Shown here piece after piece: positions 46,390 to 58,710 of a DNA stretch of 64,000 bases; the stretch's first letter is position 1; every line of letters begins with the position of its first letter. Source of the stretch: Dallia pectoralis. Its lineage: Eukaryota > Chordata > Actinopteri > Esociformes > Umbridae. Location of the stretch: positions 7,227,192 to 7,291,191 of the forward strand of contig CM055744.1 of the NCBI GenBank assembly GCA_029465975.1, read 5' to 3'. The position numbers and the translations under genes are program-made. Under the pieces are notes generated by a model that did not search any database, was not told the origin of the DNA, and saw only the letters and a program-made list of their open reading frames with translations.

Positions 46390-47230
46390 ATGATTGTAGA
46401 TCGTGGAAACGAGGAAGAGGGTCGCGCCGCCGTACACATCGATGGACCTGAAGCCGAGGGAGTCTCCAACTTTCAATTATTCGTGTTCATCAAAGATGAC
46501 CTTGCCTGGTCTAGGCGAGCAGACTCTCTGGTAAAAGCTGCCCAAAAGCGAATAGCCCTCCGACGAAGACTCAAGAAGTTTGGCATGTCTGCATGAAGTT
46601 GCCCCATAATCTGCTTAAGATGCATTACTGCCTGGTACAGCATCTGCCCTGCTACTGGCCAAAAACTCTGGGTCGGATATCGCCCAAAATATTATAAGGT
46701 CGGATATCGCCCAAAATATTATAAGGTCGGATATCGCCCAAAATATTATTATAATCTGACATGATCCGTTAGCCTATGATGTAAATGCATTGAGCAGCAT
46801 GCTGTAAATAGAAGCATGTCGTCAGATAAGAAACGCATGTCAGATGAACATAGCTAGCTAATAACATAAGATTAGATGGTTAGGTTAAGCAAAGGGCTTC
46901 CAGGCATTATTAACAGCTTAGTTGTTTAAAAGAGAGGGGAACAGATATCGGATTAGTATCGGTATTAGCAGATACTCAATGTTGCAGTACCGTAATCGAT
47001 ACGAAACTGGTGTTGAGCCGTCTCTACTCCGGAGGGTGGTTCAGTTAGTGGTATGTATCATCAGCTGCCATCTCCCTTCGGTGCCAGGCTTACACCACTT
47101 GTGATGCCTTGAGAAACTATGGAACGTCATAACAGACGTTACCGGAGCAGCAGTGCACGATCTACCGGACTCACAAACAGTTTTTACCCCCTGGCCATAA
47201 GACGTCAATCGGCAGCATTAATCTTCTGAG
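46390..47230 (+). pseudogene. Non-LTR (L2-like) reverse transcriptase C-terminal remnant
   Basis: 46390-46596 encodes Met-Ile-Val-Asp, His-Ile-Asp-Gly, a degraded Phe-Lys-Phe-Leu-Gly region, Asp-Asp-Leu-Ala-Trp-Ser and Leu-Arg-Arg-Arg-Leu-Lys-Lys-Phe-Gly-Met, in the order of the last part of a LINE reverse transcriptase. Further pieces follow out of frame (Cys-Ile-Thr-Ala-Trp region near 46630; the Tyr-Arg-Ser-Ser-Ser-Ala-Arg-Ser-Thr-Gly region near 47130-47180). A 27-bp triplication (46672-46750) and other insertions interrupt it. Clearly dead. Confidence 0.7.
46672..46750. repeat. 27-bp tandem repeat, 3 units
   Basis: Three copies of GGTCGGATATCGCCCAAAAT plus ATTATAA within the LINE remnant. 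Confidence 0.95.
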
Positions 47231-48510
47231 CATATTGATCAATGGACATTTCCATGCTATGGTCACTTTCCATGTACATTCATTCAATCAATATATTTTA
47301 TGTACCCATGTACTAGTGTATTATATTCATAGAATTTCTATTTATTTTCCATTTTCTATTCTAGCCATATTCCCAATTTCTACAATTGCTAAAATTGCTA
47401 CTAGTTTTTTACTGACCTTTAAAAAACAAAACTGAAATAAACCAGGACATGCACCAAATTATAAAACAATACAAATGTTGCCAAAACAAGTACAGGATAC
47501 ACAGGGGAAGTAAAAACTTAAATAGGGTCTGTGATCTGGGGAAACATGAAAAGATATACAGGTGTCCGTAATGAGCGAGAGAGGGCATTAGATTCACTGG
47601 CACGGCTGGCGAAATGACGCATGCAATGAATTACATGAAATTCATTGTTCAGAATGACACTATGTTATTAGGTGCATGTGAGAAATAAAGTAATTTGACC
47701 GTGAGATGGAATTCTTCCAGCTATGCACCCCTGCACATCAGCAAGGCCTGTATAGGGAGATGAAGCAGACACAAACACCGGCCCACAATTTGCCAGAGCG
47801 ATCAGCTTGAAGGGAGCCGATCACTTGGACACACACACACCGCAAAACCTTTGCAGATCCATCTCATTCAATTTCTAATCAGTTTCCAGTCTCTTTATGT
47901 AAATATGTGTGCAATTGTAGTTTTATATATCCCCTATGTCCTTTAATTCAAATCTGGACCACATGGCCAGTAGAGTACGGAGGACACATCCTTATATAAT
48001 TCTCATAATGCTGTCTCTGAGTGCATGCGCGGTGTCATTAAGGCCTCAATCAATTTAAAGTTATCACCTGGGTGATTGGACGTTTATGTTGTTCAGCAAA
48101 TACCCCTACTCCAGCCAGGTTTGTGCATTGTGGCAAACCTAATCATCAGCGGGAAACTGCCAATGAAGATGAAGGTTAACGGCTAGTGGATTACGTTCAA
48201 TTTGTGTAAGACCTCGATGGCAATGGCAACGCTTTTGCTATTAAAGGTTTCCTGTCTGAGGTAAAATCTGTCAATTTAATACGCATTACTTTTATGGTCT
48301 ATTCTATGCAATTTCATTTTGCTGTACAAAAACTGGAAAACATGTTTGATCTGTGCAGCATCTAAATAAACAACCATCTCATTGTAAAATTTTTAGTTTA
48401 GTTTTAGTTTGCTCTAAAATGGCTAAGGAGCAGCTGCACCTGCTTTAGGTAAAATTACGGTATAAAGTTAATAGTAAATTTGTTTTTAAATCTATTAACA
48501 TAAACAAGCC
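47231..48510. other. Non-coding sequence
   Basis: 47231-47430 is probably the AT-rich 3' end of the LINE. The rest is unique-looking, with phrases such as a CACACACACACCGC tract at 47832. Confidence 0.4.
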
Positions 48511-48951
48511 TGAGGTTGCTAACGTGCTGTCAGGTTGCGAACGTGCTGTCAGGTTGCAAACGTGCTGTCAGGTTGCTAACGTGCTGTCAGGATGCTAACG
48601 TGCTGTCAGGATGCTAACGTGCTGTCAGGATGCTAACGTGCTGTCAGGTTGCAAACGTGCTGTCAGGTTGCTAACGTGCTGTCAGGATGCTAACGTGCTG
48701 TCAGGATGCTAACGTGCTGTCAGGATGCTAACGTGCTGTCAGGATGCTAACGTGCTGTCAGGATGCTAACGTGCTGTCAGGTTGCGAACCTTGCTGTCAG
48801 TTTGCTAACGTGCTGTCAGGTTGCTAACATGCTGTCAGGTTGGTAACGTGGTACGAGGTTGCTAACGTGCTGTCAGGTTGCTAACGTGCTGTCAGGTTGC
48901 TAACGTGCTGTCAGGTTGCTAACGTGCTGTCAGGTTGCTAACGTTCTGTCC
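48511..48951. repeat. 19-bp minisatellite, about 23 units
   Basis: Unit GCTAACGTGCTGTCAGGTT (or GGA), nearly invariant. One damaged region lies at about 48780-48860. Confidence 0.97.
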
Positions 48952-50264
48952 CTGAACTCCCTGAACTCTGTTGGTCCAGCTGAATGATCCATTACAACTA
49001 ACAGCAAGCATAATGAAAACCCGTGGTGACAGTAGGATGCAGGGAAGTGTTAGACAAAAGTCCTGAAGACATGACAACGTAGAATGTGATGAAAAAAGTT
49101 ATTTTCAGACTAACGTATGCAATTTTCATTACAAACAGGTTGAGGGAAGATGGTTTCGAAACCTGGATTGGTTATTTGACATTCACTGACAGTTCTCCCA
49201 TTCTCTATCTCAGAGCATGTGCTTAGCGTCAATCAATTGGCCCAGATGAAACGATGAACGATAGGCGCAATCCATGGGTGGTCAACAAAACACAGCGTGA
49301 GGCGAGTTATCAATCGGAGGTAAGACAATGCACAGTGATTGCATAGATTTTCGCCAACAGCCTTAAAATGCAGAGAACTGCAGCTGGAAATATGTAACCA
49401 CAGTAAAACTCATAGACCTAAGGATGTAGGAACCAACAAGTTATCGTTTCATTCACGATTTTAGATTGTGCAGCAATTATTTATATTTTCTTACAAACAT
49501 TGGAGTAAAATATTTTAGAATGTATTTCGAGTTTTGCTAGTTTATACTTTTAACAATTTAAGAAAGTGCGCTATTTTGCGACAAGACACAAAAAAACAGC
49601 TCTCACGACGGACCTGACATTTAACAATGAAGCACGGGTACTGAATAAAATGAGCTTATGAATCATATCTTAACATCTTAACATAAGTTACTGAATGGAA
49701 TTTGCTCTGGATAAGTTTGTCTGTAAAGTTTAAGTGTGAAACGTACTAGGCGTTCACATTGTCGCTAATGGACCCATCCCAAGATGTTCTTGGCTGATGT
49801 ACTGTAGTTGTAAAAGCGCTGACGAATTATCAATGGTTCAAAATACAGTTCTCTCACTTGATTAATTTGTCTTTGTGCTTATATGCAAACATTATATGGC
49901 ATGTATTCCATCGTATATATCAAAAGACGTGGCATTTCATGGAATATTGGGACTTGGGAGTAATCCTATAATTTAACTTTGCCATTACACCTGATTCTCC
50001 TGGGCTATTATTAAACCAGCTCATTTATAAATCTCTGTCAGCGTTCTGAATTTTGGGAATTTAATTTCCAATTTAATGAGAATGAAACGTGACTGAGTGT
50101 TTTCACATTTTTGGATGAAGGACACAAATGTCATTAAACCCCTCTCATATGTGGTGAGGTCATATCTGACATTCATAATGAATGAACGAGAACATTGTGA
50201 TATGAGAGTAGCGAACCACTCCACTTTAGCATTTTCTAGCGTCCTAAAACACCCGCATCTATAT

Positions 50265-50301
<37 letters not shown>

Positions 50302-52542
50302 TCTCTCTCTCTCTCTCTCTCTCTCACCATAATATATTCCACACTCCTAATAGGTATCTGTTTCACCCCAGATGTATTCCGCATCACTCATCTCCAATAC
50401 AATGTCATCCGTAGACCATGCTGTTCTGCCATTCTAATCTCCACGGGGTTTTAGCATGGTGGATAATTGTTGCTCTCCATCCATCCGCAAGGAAAGTAGC
50501 AATCACAGCAGAAGCAACAATCCGAGTCTGCAGTAAAACAAATAAATTAACAACAGGCAAAACACTTTAAACCGAATCAAGTAGATGCTTGTATCTGTCT
50601 GGAACGGGATAATGGGAGAGTCAGCTTGCAAACAGGTCATTATGTGAGCAGAAAAAGCTACTCACTGTCCACACAGGACAAATGACCCGCTAACCATTTT
50701 TGCTCTCGATAGGTTAGCAAGTTAAATGTAGTTTACACAATTCTCTTATTGTCAAGTGTAGACTGAACTACATAGTATTTGATTTGGACCTAGACCTCGA
50801 CCTGTAGCCCTTCAATGCCGCTGCGTCGCGTCTCGGGAATGGAACATTATTGAAAGAAATGTGCCTTTTTGTGTCCCTTCATTCAATATCACCAACTCTT
50901 TTGTTAAGGTATCTCTCAACTCAGTCCTTACCTGCTTTATGCATTGATCTGCCTGAGTGGACTGTTTACATAAGCTTATAATGGCAGTTTTCAGATAGGA
51001 ATACATCTGCAAATCCTCTCAAAGAAAGCCTTGAAGTGTAGCAAAGACGAGGAATGCTTTGAAAGGGTTCACCGTTCGCAGAACTAGATCAATACATCAG
51101 CCTTTTCAACCCTGTACGTAGCGTGCCGTCTCTCAGAAACACACCGGCCGAAGACGACCCTGTCATGTCCTGTCCTGTGGGGCCACATCCCCTCAGTACC
51201 AAAAGAAAATCATCACCAGAATATAGATAAGTTACAGCATGTGATGGAAAAAGCAGAGAAACAGTTTGTACACCATAGCAACTCACGGCACAATCCTGAG
51301 ACAACTGAAAACAGCATATCATAGAAATATAAATAAACAACAACAGTGGCGTCTTAATAAGAACAGCCATCAGAACAGCTTTTATGCACCTTGCCATGGA
51401 CTCAACATTCGTCTGCAACTCTATTGCAGAGATACGACGGCAGACTTGCAGGGGAGATTGCTTAATTTAGCGTGTTGTTCGTGTCTAACACGCCTCTTCA
51501 CAATCTAGGCTAAGCGTTCCATTGGGTTGAGATCCCGGGACTAAAACGACCACGCCACTTTGAGCTGTCGTTTCTCCCAAAACAATCAACCTTCTGTCAA
51601 AGTAAGATTTATTATAGTAATAGTCCGCTGGAAGTGTCAAATTTGCTTTTGATGACAAGAAGTCTGCTGTATGAATCTTGTTTCTTCCAGTAGCCAGGTT
51701 TTTGTCATTCAAGATGGAAACAATTGAACTTTGAATCATTTTTGTAGGAGAGGCAAAGCATATTTCCAGTGGACAGACTACAAAAACTTAATTGGTACCC
51801 AAGATATTTTCTGAACCAACGATTTCCATGAGCAGCATTAGATCCAGTGCCTTGGACAAACCCAGAATTTACAAGTTAGCATCTTACAAGGGGATGAAAG
51901 ATTTGGCCTAAAAACTTCATGATCATTTTTTAGCGAGAGACAATGGTGCACTTTGTTAACGAAATGACATGAACTCAGAGCGTAATGGACTATCTCATCT
52001 AACTAATTATGTAAACGCTGTGTTAACAGAGTTAAACAGAGTTAAACAGAGTTTATTTGGGGGCGGAGTTAGGCTAAGGATGGAACTAGGGTTTAGCAAA
52101 AGGCTAGTGTTTGGGCTTGGGATATGGCCAGGGCTTTGGTATACTGCTATAAATAAATGATTGTTTTAAGTATAGGGTTATAAAGCGTTATTAAATTAAA
52201 CCTTTCATCCTTTGAGTTAATGTGCTGGAACTGGGCTGCTCCTGAAATTGTCTTCTTCATCTTTGTGGCAGGTCCGGGTATCTCTGGATCAGTTTCACAA
52301 ATGTTAACAACCAAACAGATCTTCAGAAACAAGCACAGGTAACGTGTACCCATTAAGGACTGGTGACAAATTGAAAATACATTAGTCCTGTCTCCTCTGA
52401 TTTTTTTTTACTATTTATCCACTGTTCTTTATGTCTCAATTTGATTATTACAAAAGAGGTGAAAGAATAGGTCTCATATAAAAGGATTGATGATGACTTG
52501 TGAAACGGGGGAGAATAATGATGTCCAGCCGAGGCCCTTAGC
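48952..52542. other. Non-coding sequence with a (TC)n tract
   Basis: A TC microsatellite lies at 50262-50325. About 51505-51550 resembles part of a fish DNA-transposon repeat (GTTCCATTGGGTTGAGATCC). No gene recognised; open frames up to 117 codons lack motifs. Confidence 0.4.
50262..50325. repeat. (TC)n microsatellite
   Basis: About 30 TC dinucleotides with one interruption (CCCTTC). Confidence 0.97.
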
Positions 52543-52618
52543 AGCCAGTCGGCCGGCCAGTCAGCCAGCCGGCAAGCCAGTCAGTCAGCCAGGCAGTGAG
52601 CCAGGCAGGCCAGTCGTG
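52543..52618. repeat. CAGY tetramer-rich tract
   Basis: CAGT, CAGC, CCAG and GGCC tetramers in an irregular tandem, GC-rich, about 75 bp. Confidence 0.85.
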
Positions 52619-55151
52619 CAGCACAACATGTAATAAATAACAAAGGGGCCACTCAGGAGCTCGTGTCACTGTGTTTAATGGGATTATTGTAAAGGTTATG
52701 AAGGCAATCACAGAGCACTTTTTTATCACAGAGAGGACAGAAATCCTGGCCATCAGCCTGTGGCTGTGCTGTAGTCTATTCATACAGTGTGGCCAGCCAA
52801 CAGGCCCAGAAACACACACAGCCACACAACGTTCCACCTCCTCATGTGAGAGTTGTATGATCGATAATGCAATGCTAAAAAAAACATCTCAGCTAACACA
52901 GAGTAGCCCACAGCCTGACCTGCAAACAGACACAACTCTTCTTTGCGGTTGTTACACGGCTGTTTGTAAAAGCCAGAAATAATATCAAGACAACATAACA
53001 ACAGTACAGTTTAAACAGTATTTTTACAGTAATATATCGCGGACAGTCTTTTGTATTTGAGCCAGTAGTCTGAAGGAAGAATTGAAGAGCCAAGAGCCTG
53101 CGACCTCATTGTAGGCCTGGGTCATTGTGCATCTTACTTAATGTCGGTCAATTGATGAGCTCAGTGGCTGGAACGTGGATAGCTAGAGGGCGAGCTCACA
53201 TTAGCCGAGCTGCAGAACTCAAAAAGGTGGTCCAGACAGCTTAAAAAAAGCCCTTTTAAACTAGGGGCTAATTGAAGATGTAGACTCTCCTAGCAGTTAT
53301 GCTAAACCATTAGACAATGAAGTATCTGTATGGACCACATTGATACCTTCATAGCAAAGGTTTATGAAATGGCTAGTTAGTCACTGGGGTTCCGTAGAGC
53401 TTTACCACGTAAGAACGTTTTCAGCAAACTGCTCTAAGGATACGGCTATTAAAACGTTGATCTGATTTGATAACATCCGGCCATCCCATTGCTCGAGGGA
53501 AACCTGCGACGTGTCATTTTGAGCTGTAATCACTTACTCATTTAAATTACCAACAAGATCCTGTCATGTCGTACCGGTGTCGTTCTTAACTGATCCAACA
53601 GATTTTCCACTAACACGACTTTGATCCCCAGTGATGCCCCATGGTAATATTAATAAAGCATGTGAGTTCTCAGCCCAAGTGCCATTTAACTATGCCACAG
53701 TGAAATCTGCATTCCAGAAAAAAATCTGTATCAGAACTCGTGCAGAAGCCACTATCACGCTCAAAATGTCTAGATACTCGGGGTAAGTTGGAGTTGCCAG
53801 TGGTACTTATGAATGGCTTATACAGAATGAACTAATATGCCGAGCCAGCAATCTTAAGGAAATGCACTTCATGAATTTTATCAGCAGCCCATAGATTGTT
53901 GGCTTGAACATATGTTGCCCCACGTTTTGGCAAATGTTTACTTGAGCTCTCCGACTACTAAAACGACATTTGAGGAGTGTAGCCGCGGGCAACTCAATGT
54001 TTTAACGCGTAATTAGATTGGGAAAGCCAGAAGCGTGTTTATTTGAGGAGCGAAGACCATTTGCTGCGGAAGAGGGAACGAAATATTGTAATTACAGTAG
54101 CTATTATCTAGTTTCCCAATTACATATCTATCAGTGAGCACGTTCTGTATTTTGGTAGAACGTCTAATGGTTTTTCAAATGACGGAATATATCAAGTCAT
54201 GGAGGGAACTTAATCTGAGATAGGTGAGAGGAAATGGGCACGGAGTGTGGGGGGTGGTCGCCTCCTGTGTGAAGGTACACGCGTGTGCGTGTGTGTGTGT
54301 GTGTGTTAGAACGAGTGATGCTCTCCTGGTCTTTATTAACCAACCTAACATTGTTGTTGAGGTAATAAGTATGCCAGAGTCTCAATTACCAACACGATGC
54401 GGTCATCATTAGGTTCAGCTAACTGCCCTCTATCATGTGTGAAATGACTCATTTATTTTGGAAAGACATGTAACGACCTTGTGGAGGAAGCGCATGGGGG
54501 TATTTTAAATTGCAAAGTATTTTGATGTTCAGGAAACCTAAAGTACCTCAATGTTTTTACCTACAAAGATTCTGGTGTTCCACCCTAATAGAACCAGGGA
54601 ATCTCACAGTTAATTCCAACAGAAAGCCCTGTTATTTAATTTGATTTGGATTAGTCGCTCATCAGATTACTATGGCTATATTTTTACTTCGTATACTAAT
54701 GTGATGTACTGTGTATTGGGGATTATCATTTTGTTTATTGTGGGTTTATCATTTGGAGATCAAGTTGTTATTTACAGCGTGATCACGTACGATTATGCTC
54801 CTACAGTAGCGGGCCCAGTTCTTCAGGAAAGCTTAACAGACTATTGTTCGATCTTAGTGCCTTGAATTCACGACACTCAGATGTACCATGAACACACTCA
54901 GAAGGTTTGGCTTTTGTAAGACTATTTTCACACATTTAATTTGATGTCCCCATGGATTCGATTTTCTTAACCCTCACCGTTTTTATTTCCTGGTCTGTCA
55001 GTGCTATGTGAATAACAAGAAAAAAAAATACTTTACCAGGTAGGCTGATTGAGAACAATTTCTCAATGTCAGTATATAATATATCGTTCATGGCGCCTCA
55101 GCTCAAACAGGGAGCAAGAATGGGATTAGCAGCCAGATGGCACAGTCAGGT
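52619..55151. other. Non-coding sequence
   Basis: Unique-looking. A short GT tract lies at 54285-54306. About 55030-55070 carries TTTACCAGGTAGGCTGATTG, a phrase common at the end of fish LINE/SINE copies. Confidence 0.4.
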
Positions 55152-55338
55152 GCAGTACTTAATTGTCGGTGCAGTACTTAAGTGTAGGTGCAGTACTTAA
55201 GTGTAGGTGCAGTACTTAAATGTGGGTGTAGTACTTAAATGTAGGTGCAGTACTTATATGTAGGTGCAGTACTTAAGTGTTGGTGCAGTACTTATATGTA
55301 GGTGCAGTTTGTAAGTGTAGGTGCAGTACGTAAGTGTA
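55152..55338. repeat. 19-bp minisatellite, about 10 units
   Basis: Unit GTAGGTGCAGTACTTAAGT with single-base changes. Confidence 0.93.
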
Positions 55339-55699
55339 ACATACATCTCTAACCCTTTCTGTTGTCCGGTTGTGGTGTCTGGTGGCTTTGACTTTCACAC
55401 CTCTACAGCTTTTCATTAATTAAGGGAGCTTCATCGACCGGTCCATCGTTACCGCTCTCAGCTTGCCGCTCCGCTAGCTGAGGTCCTCAATGGCACCCTG
55501 GCCCGTGGGCTCCGGTTCTGTGATCTACAGTACATGACGCCCACTCACCCGGAGCCTAAATGGCTGCCATCGAGAGAGACTGGAATTAATGGTGATGTCG
55601 TGCTCCATATATGCCGTCATCCTGGGACTTCAGTGACTTCAACGGCACGACCCGACCATCGTTTTAGGCTACAGCTAAGATTTCTGAACGTCTGGGGTT

Positions 55700-55930
55700 T
55701 CACAAGGAGAGGTTTAAACAACACTGTATTTTGGTTTGGGGCTGTTTTGCCGCTTTGAGTCAAGCATGAATTCAATATTACACCGGAGAATTTTTGAGGA
55801 AAATGTAGAGCCATTTGTCAAAAAGCTGATGCTCAAGCAAACATACATCTTGCAAAACAGGACAATGGCCCAAAACACACAAGCAAACTACAAAAGAACA
55901 GCTGAAGACGAAGAAACGCCTAGGTCTCAA
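55700..55930 (+). pseudogene. Tc1-like transposase fragment
   Basis: Short relic: Val-Phe-Trp-Phe-Gly, then Arg-Ile-Phe-Glu-Glu-Asn-Val-Glu-Pro-Phe-Val and Gln-Asn-Arg-Thr-Met-Ala-Gln-Asn-Thr-Gln, resembling the block before and at the second catalytic Asp of a Tc1 DDE/D domain. The Asp itself is replaced. No terminal repeats recognised. Confidence 0.5.
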
Positions 55931-57791
55931 TCCTTTACATTTGTTGTGAGGGGTCTTAAAGCTGCTGGCCCTGCATGCAAGAAAGATCCAAAACGCGACA
56001 CAGATAAAAAAATTCTGTAAAGATGAATGGGCAGAAATTCCTCCCAGCGGATGTGCAATGCTGATAGACTAATAACAAAAGTGACACAATTCAACTGAAG
56101 CTCGGTGTGTACACGCAATTGCATTGCCACATTGTGTGATTGCTTTATGATATTGCAGTTGTTGGATTTTTGATGAATATACTGCAGCATAGTATATTCT
56201 TTCCGTGTCATTTGACAAATAAGTGAAAATTTATCTGTCAATAGTTTTGAAGTGATGATTGCGTATCCTTTGATGAACAAGAAGGTCGCTGAAGCACGGG
56301 ATGTTTAATCGCAGATGTACCCCTTTGTCTCGTAAGTCACGTGACTGTGTATTAATTTTTAAGTTCTACTAAAAAGGATTGCAATATGGCTTATGAGACA
56401 AAATAGTCATTGTATTTTTCTGAAATTTGGATTTACATAACTGAAAGCATGGGTTCCATCAGCTTTGTGAACCAGTAGGAATTCATCAGGTTTGTATAGA
56501 AATGTTGCAACCTATAAGTGCCAGTGAGTAAAAAACTGTCTCTCCAGAGTGTCGAATAGGGCCTTGTATCATGTGGAAAAATGATCACATATTATTAGAT
56601 ATTACATTGTTTTTATTAGGCAAGTGGCTAAAGAAATGGGATTTACAATGTCCTTCCCCTGATATCTGGCATTAGGGAAGTGGGGCAGCCACAAGCAATC
56701 CGCAATTTGAGTTATTAAGTGATTAATTTACCATTCATAATTGCCTTTTTGTACTTCACTGAGCCATTTGTCTGACCACCCCTTTCATCGGTGTATATGT
56801 GTGGACATGCCATTTTTCGGATTGCTTCATCACTGTTAACGTGAGTCTGTATGAGTTCTGCTGTAAGCATGTATGATTCAATGCAATAATCTAAACATCT
56901 TTGGAGTATTTACGCTATAGCTTTTTTCACAGACGGTTAAGTGGGTGAGTCTAAAAAACTTTTGCCAGCCTGTACATTCTCCGTCAAGGATCCTCTTTCC
57001 TGTTTAACAATATGTTGTGTGTTTGCGTAAGCAGTGGGCTGCAAGCAAATGAACTGCACAAACTAATAGTGTAATGGTTGCATTTTGTTTTACCCCTGCA
57101 TGTTTATTCGACCAGTTGCTCACTTGGTGTGGAATGTTGACTAGGGTTATTCACTGAGCTGTACTTAACATTCTTGCTTAGATGTTTAGTATAGCTCAGA
57201 GCCTCATCTCAACTTGGCCGCCATGCCCTAATCCTGGGAATGTGCCATGCTCTACACAGCCTAGCTAGCGAAGGAAATCAAATCCTATTATGTTGGTCAC
57301 ATATTTTATTATGAACAGGTGTAAACTGACAGTGTAATGTTCAGTTATTGCCCCATTTCCTGACTGGCAAAGTTGCATAGTAGTGTAATGTCCTGAGCTG
57401 GGACAAATAAGGTGAGTCAGACACAACCGTCCAGGTTTATTTTCTAACTAAGCTGTTGTCTGGCCACAGCCTACGCCACTAAAACACACAATAACAATCC
57501 TGACGGAGGAATCCTAATTACAGTATCTCAGGGGAAGGTTGACAGACCCTATAGGCTCAGGTGCATACAAGAACAAACAGAGAGCAAACATTCGAGAGTA
57601 GCCCCTATATATCCTCTTAAAACCTCGCCAAATTACCCAGCATCCCCGATGATGAACTTTGACACATACACAACGTTAACACATAACCGGGACAAATTGA
57701 ACCTCCATGCCAGGTCATTACAGTATGAATAAATTAATGCAAATTGCAGACAGAAGGAATATGGAATGAAATAAAGAAAAATACTGAATGA
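55931..57791. other. Non-coding sequence
   Basis: No array, no recognised transposon and no credible exon. Confidence 0.4.
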
Positions 57792-58409
57792 CAATGGCTG
57801 CGTCCGAAATCGCGTACTATGTTGAGTATGTACTACATTTAAATGAGAACGTACTTTGCGACCGTTAAAAAAGTACGTTCTATATAGTATGAATCCGGGT
57901 AGTATGAATGGAGTCCGGACGTACTACATGCGCCGTGTTAGAATGCTCTACTTGTATAATCTACCGGGCAAGCGAAGCGTCTTTCCTTCAGGTCCGCGTC
58001 CTCCTACCACCACGCATAAAGCAAACCCGCTTTTAAGTCAATCGTTTTCTTATATGATGTTAAACAAATACAATTTAACCACAAATAAACAAAAAAGTGT
58101 TTTCTAAAGTAGTTACACTTTTTTATTTTTTTATTAACATTTCTAAAGTAATTACACTTGAAGACTGCCGCGTCACCGGTTTCCGACATTTTTAAATGTA
58201 ACAAGAACTGCTCTCTCCTATTGCATCATGGGATAGTAAAGTGTCCATCGTATGCACACTTCAGAATCTCGCCGGAAGTAGTAGGTCATCCGGATACTTT
58301 TCGCATACTGTTTTTCGAATACTATGATTTCGGACATACTACTCTGCTGGCGTACTGTTTTTCGCATACTATACAGTATGGAAGTACGCGATTTCGGATG
58401 CAGCCAATG
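57792..58409. mobile_element. Palindromic MITE
   Basis: Ends are GGCTGCGTCCGAAATCGCGT and its near-perfect inverse at 58386-58405. Inner inverted pieces rich in GTACTAT/ATAGTAC follow. The middle has no transposase. I recognise the ends as a common cyprinid/teleost non-autonomous DNA transposon type but cannot name it. Neighbouring CAAT/AATG may be a poor target duplication. Confidence 0.75.
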
Positions 58410-58596
58410 TCTTGCTATACAAAGGGAGTAGCAATTCTGAGTAAATGTGCTGCCGTGGTAAAATAGTTTAGAAATATGTATGCATTCAGTTCCGGGTGTT
58501 ACAAACAGTACAACGACACAGCTTAACTGCCAGAAATTTGAACTAGAACTTCTGCAGCCTAGTTTAACTGGATCGAACATGCCAGGACTCCACTTC

Positions 58597-58710
58597 AAAA
58601 ACGATCTGTCATTGTCCATTTGACTTGTTTTGTATTAGATCACCCTCTGGCTTATTTTATTAAAGGATGACAGCCAGAGTTTTGTGAGGAGACAATGACA
58701 GATCGTTTTT
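58597..58710. repeat. Perfect 20-bp inverted repeat with nested stem
   Basis: AAAAACGATCTGTCATTGTC at 58597-58616 is the exact reverse complement of 58691-58710. Inside the 74-nt loop, CTCTGGCT (58645-58652) pairs with AGCCAGAG (58672-58679). Could be a tiny MITE or a hairpin RNA; no promoter or terminator seen. Confidence 0.85.
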
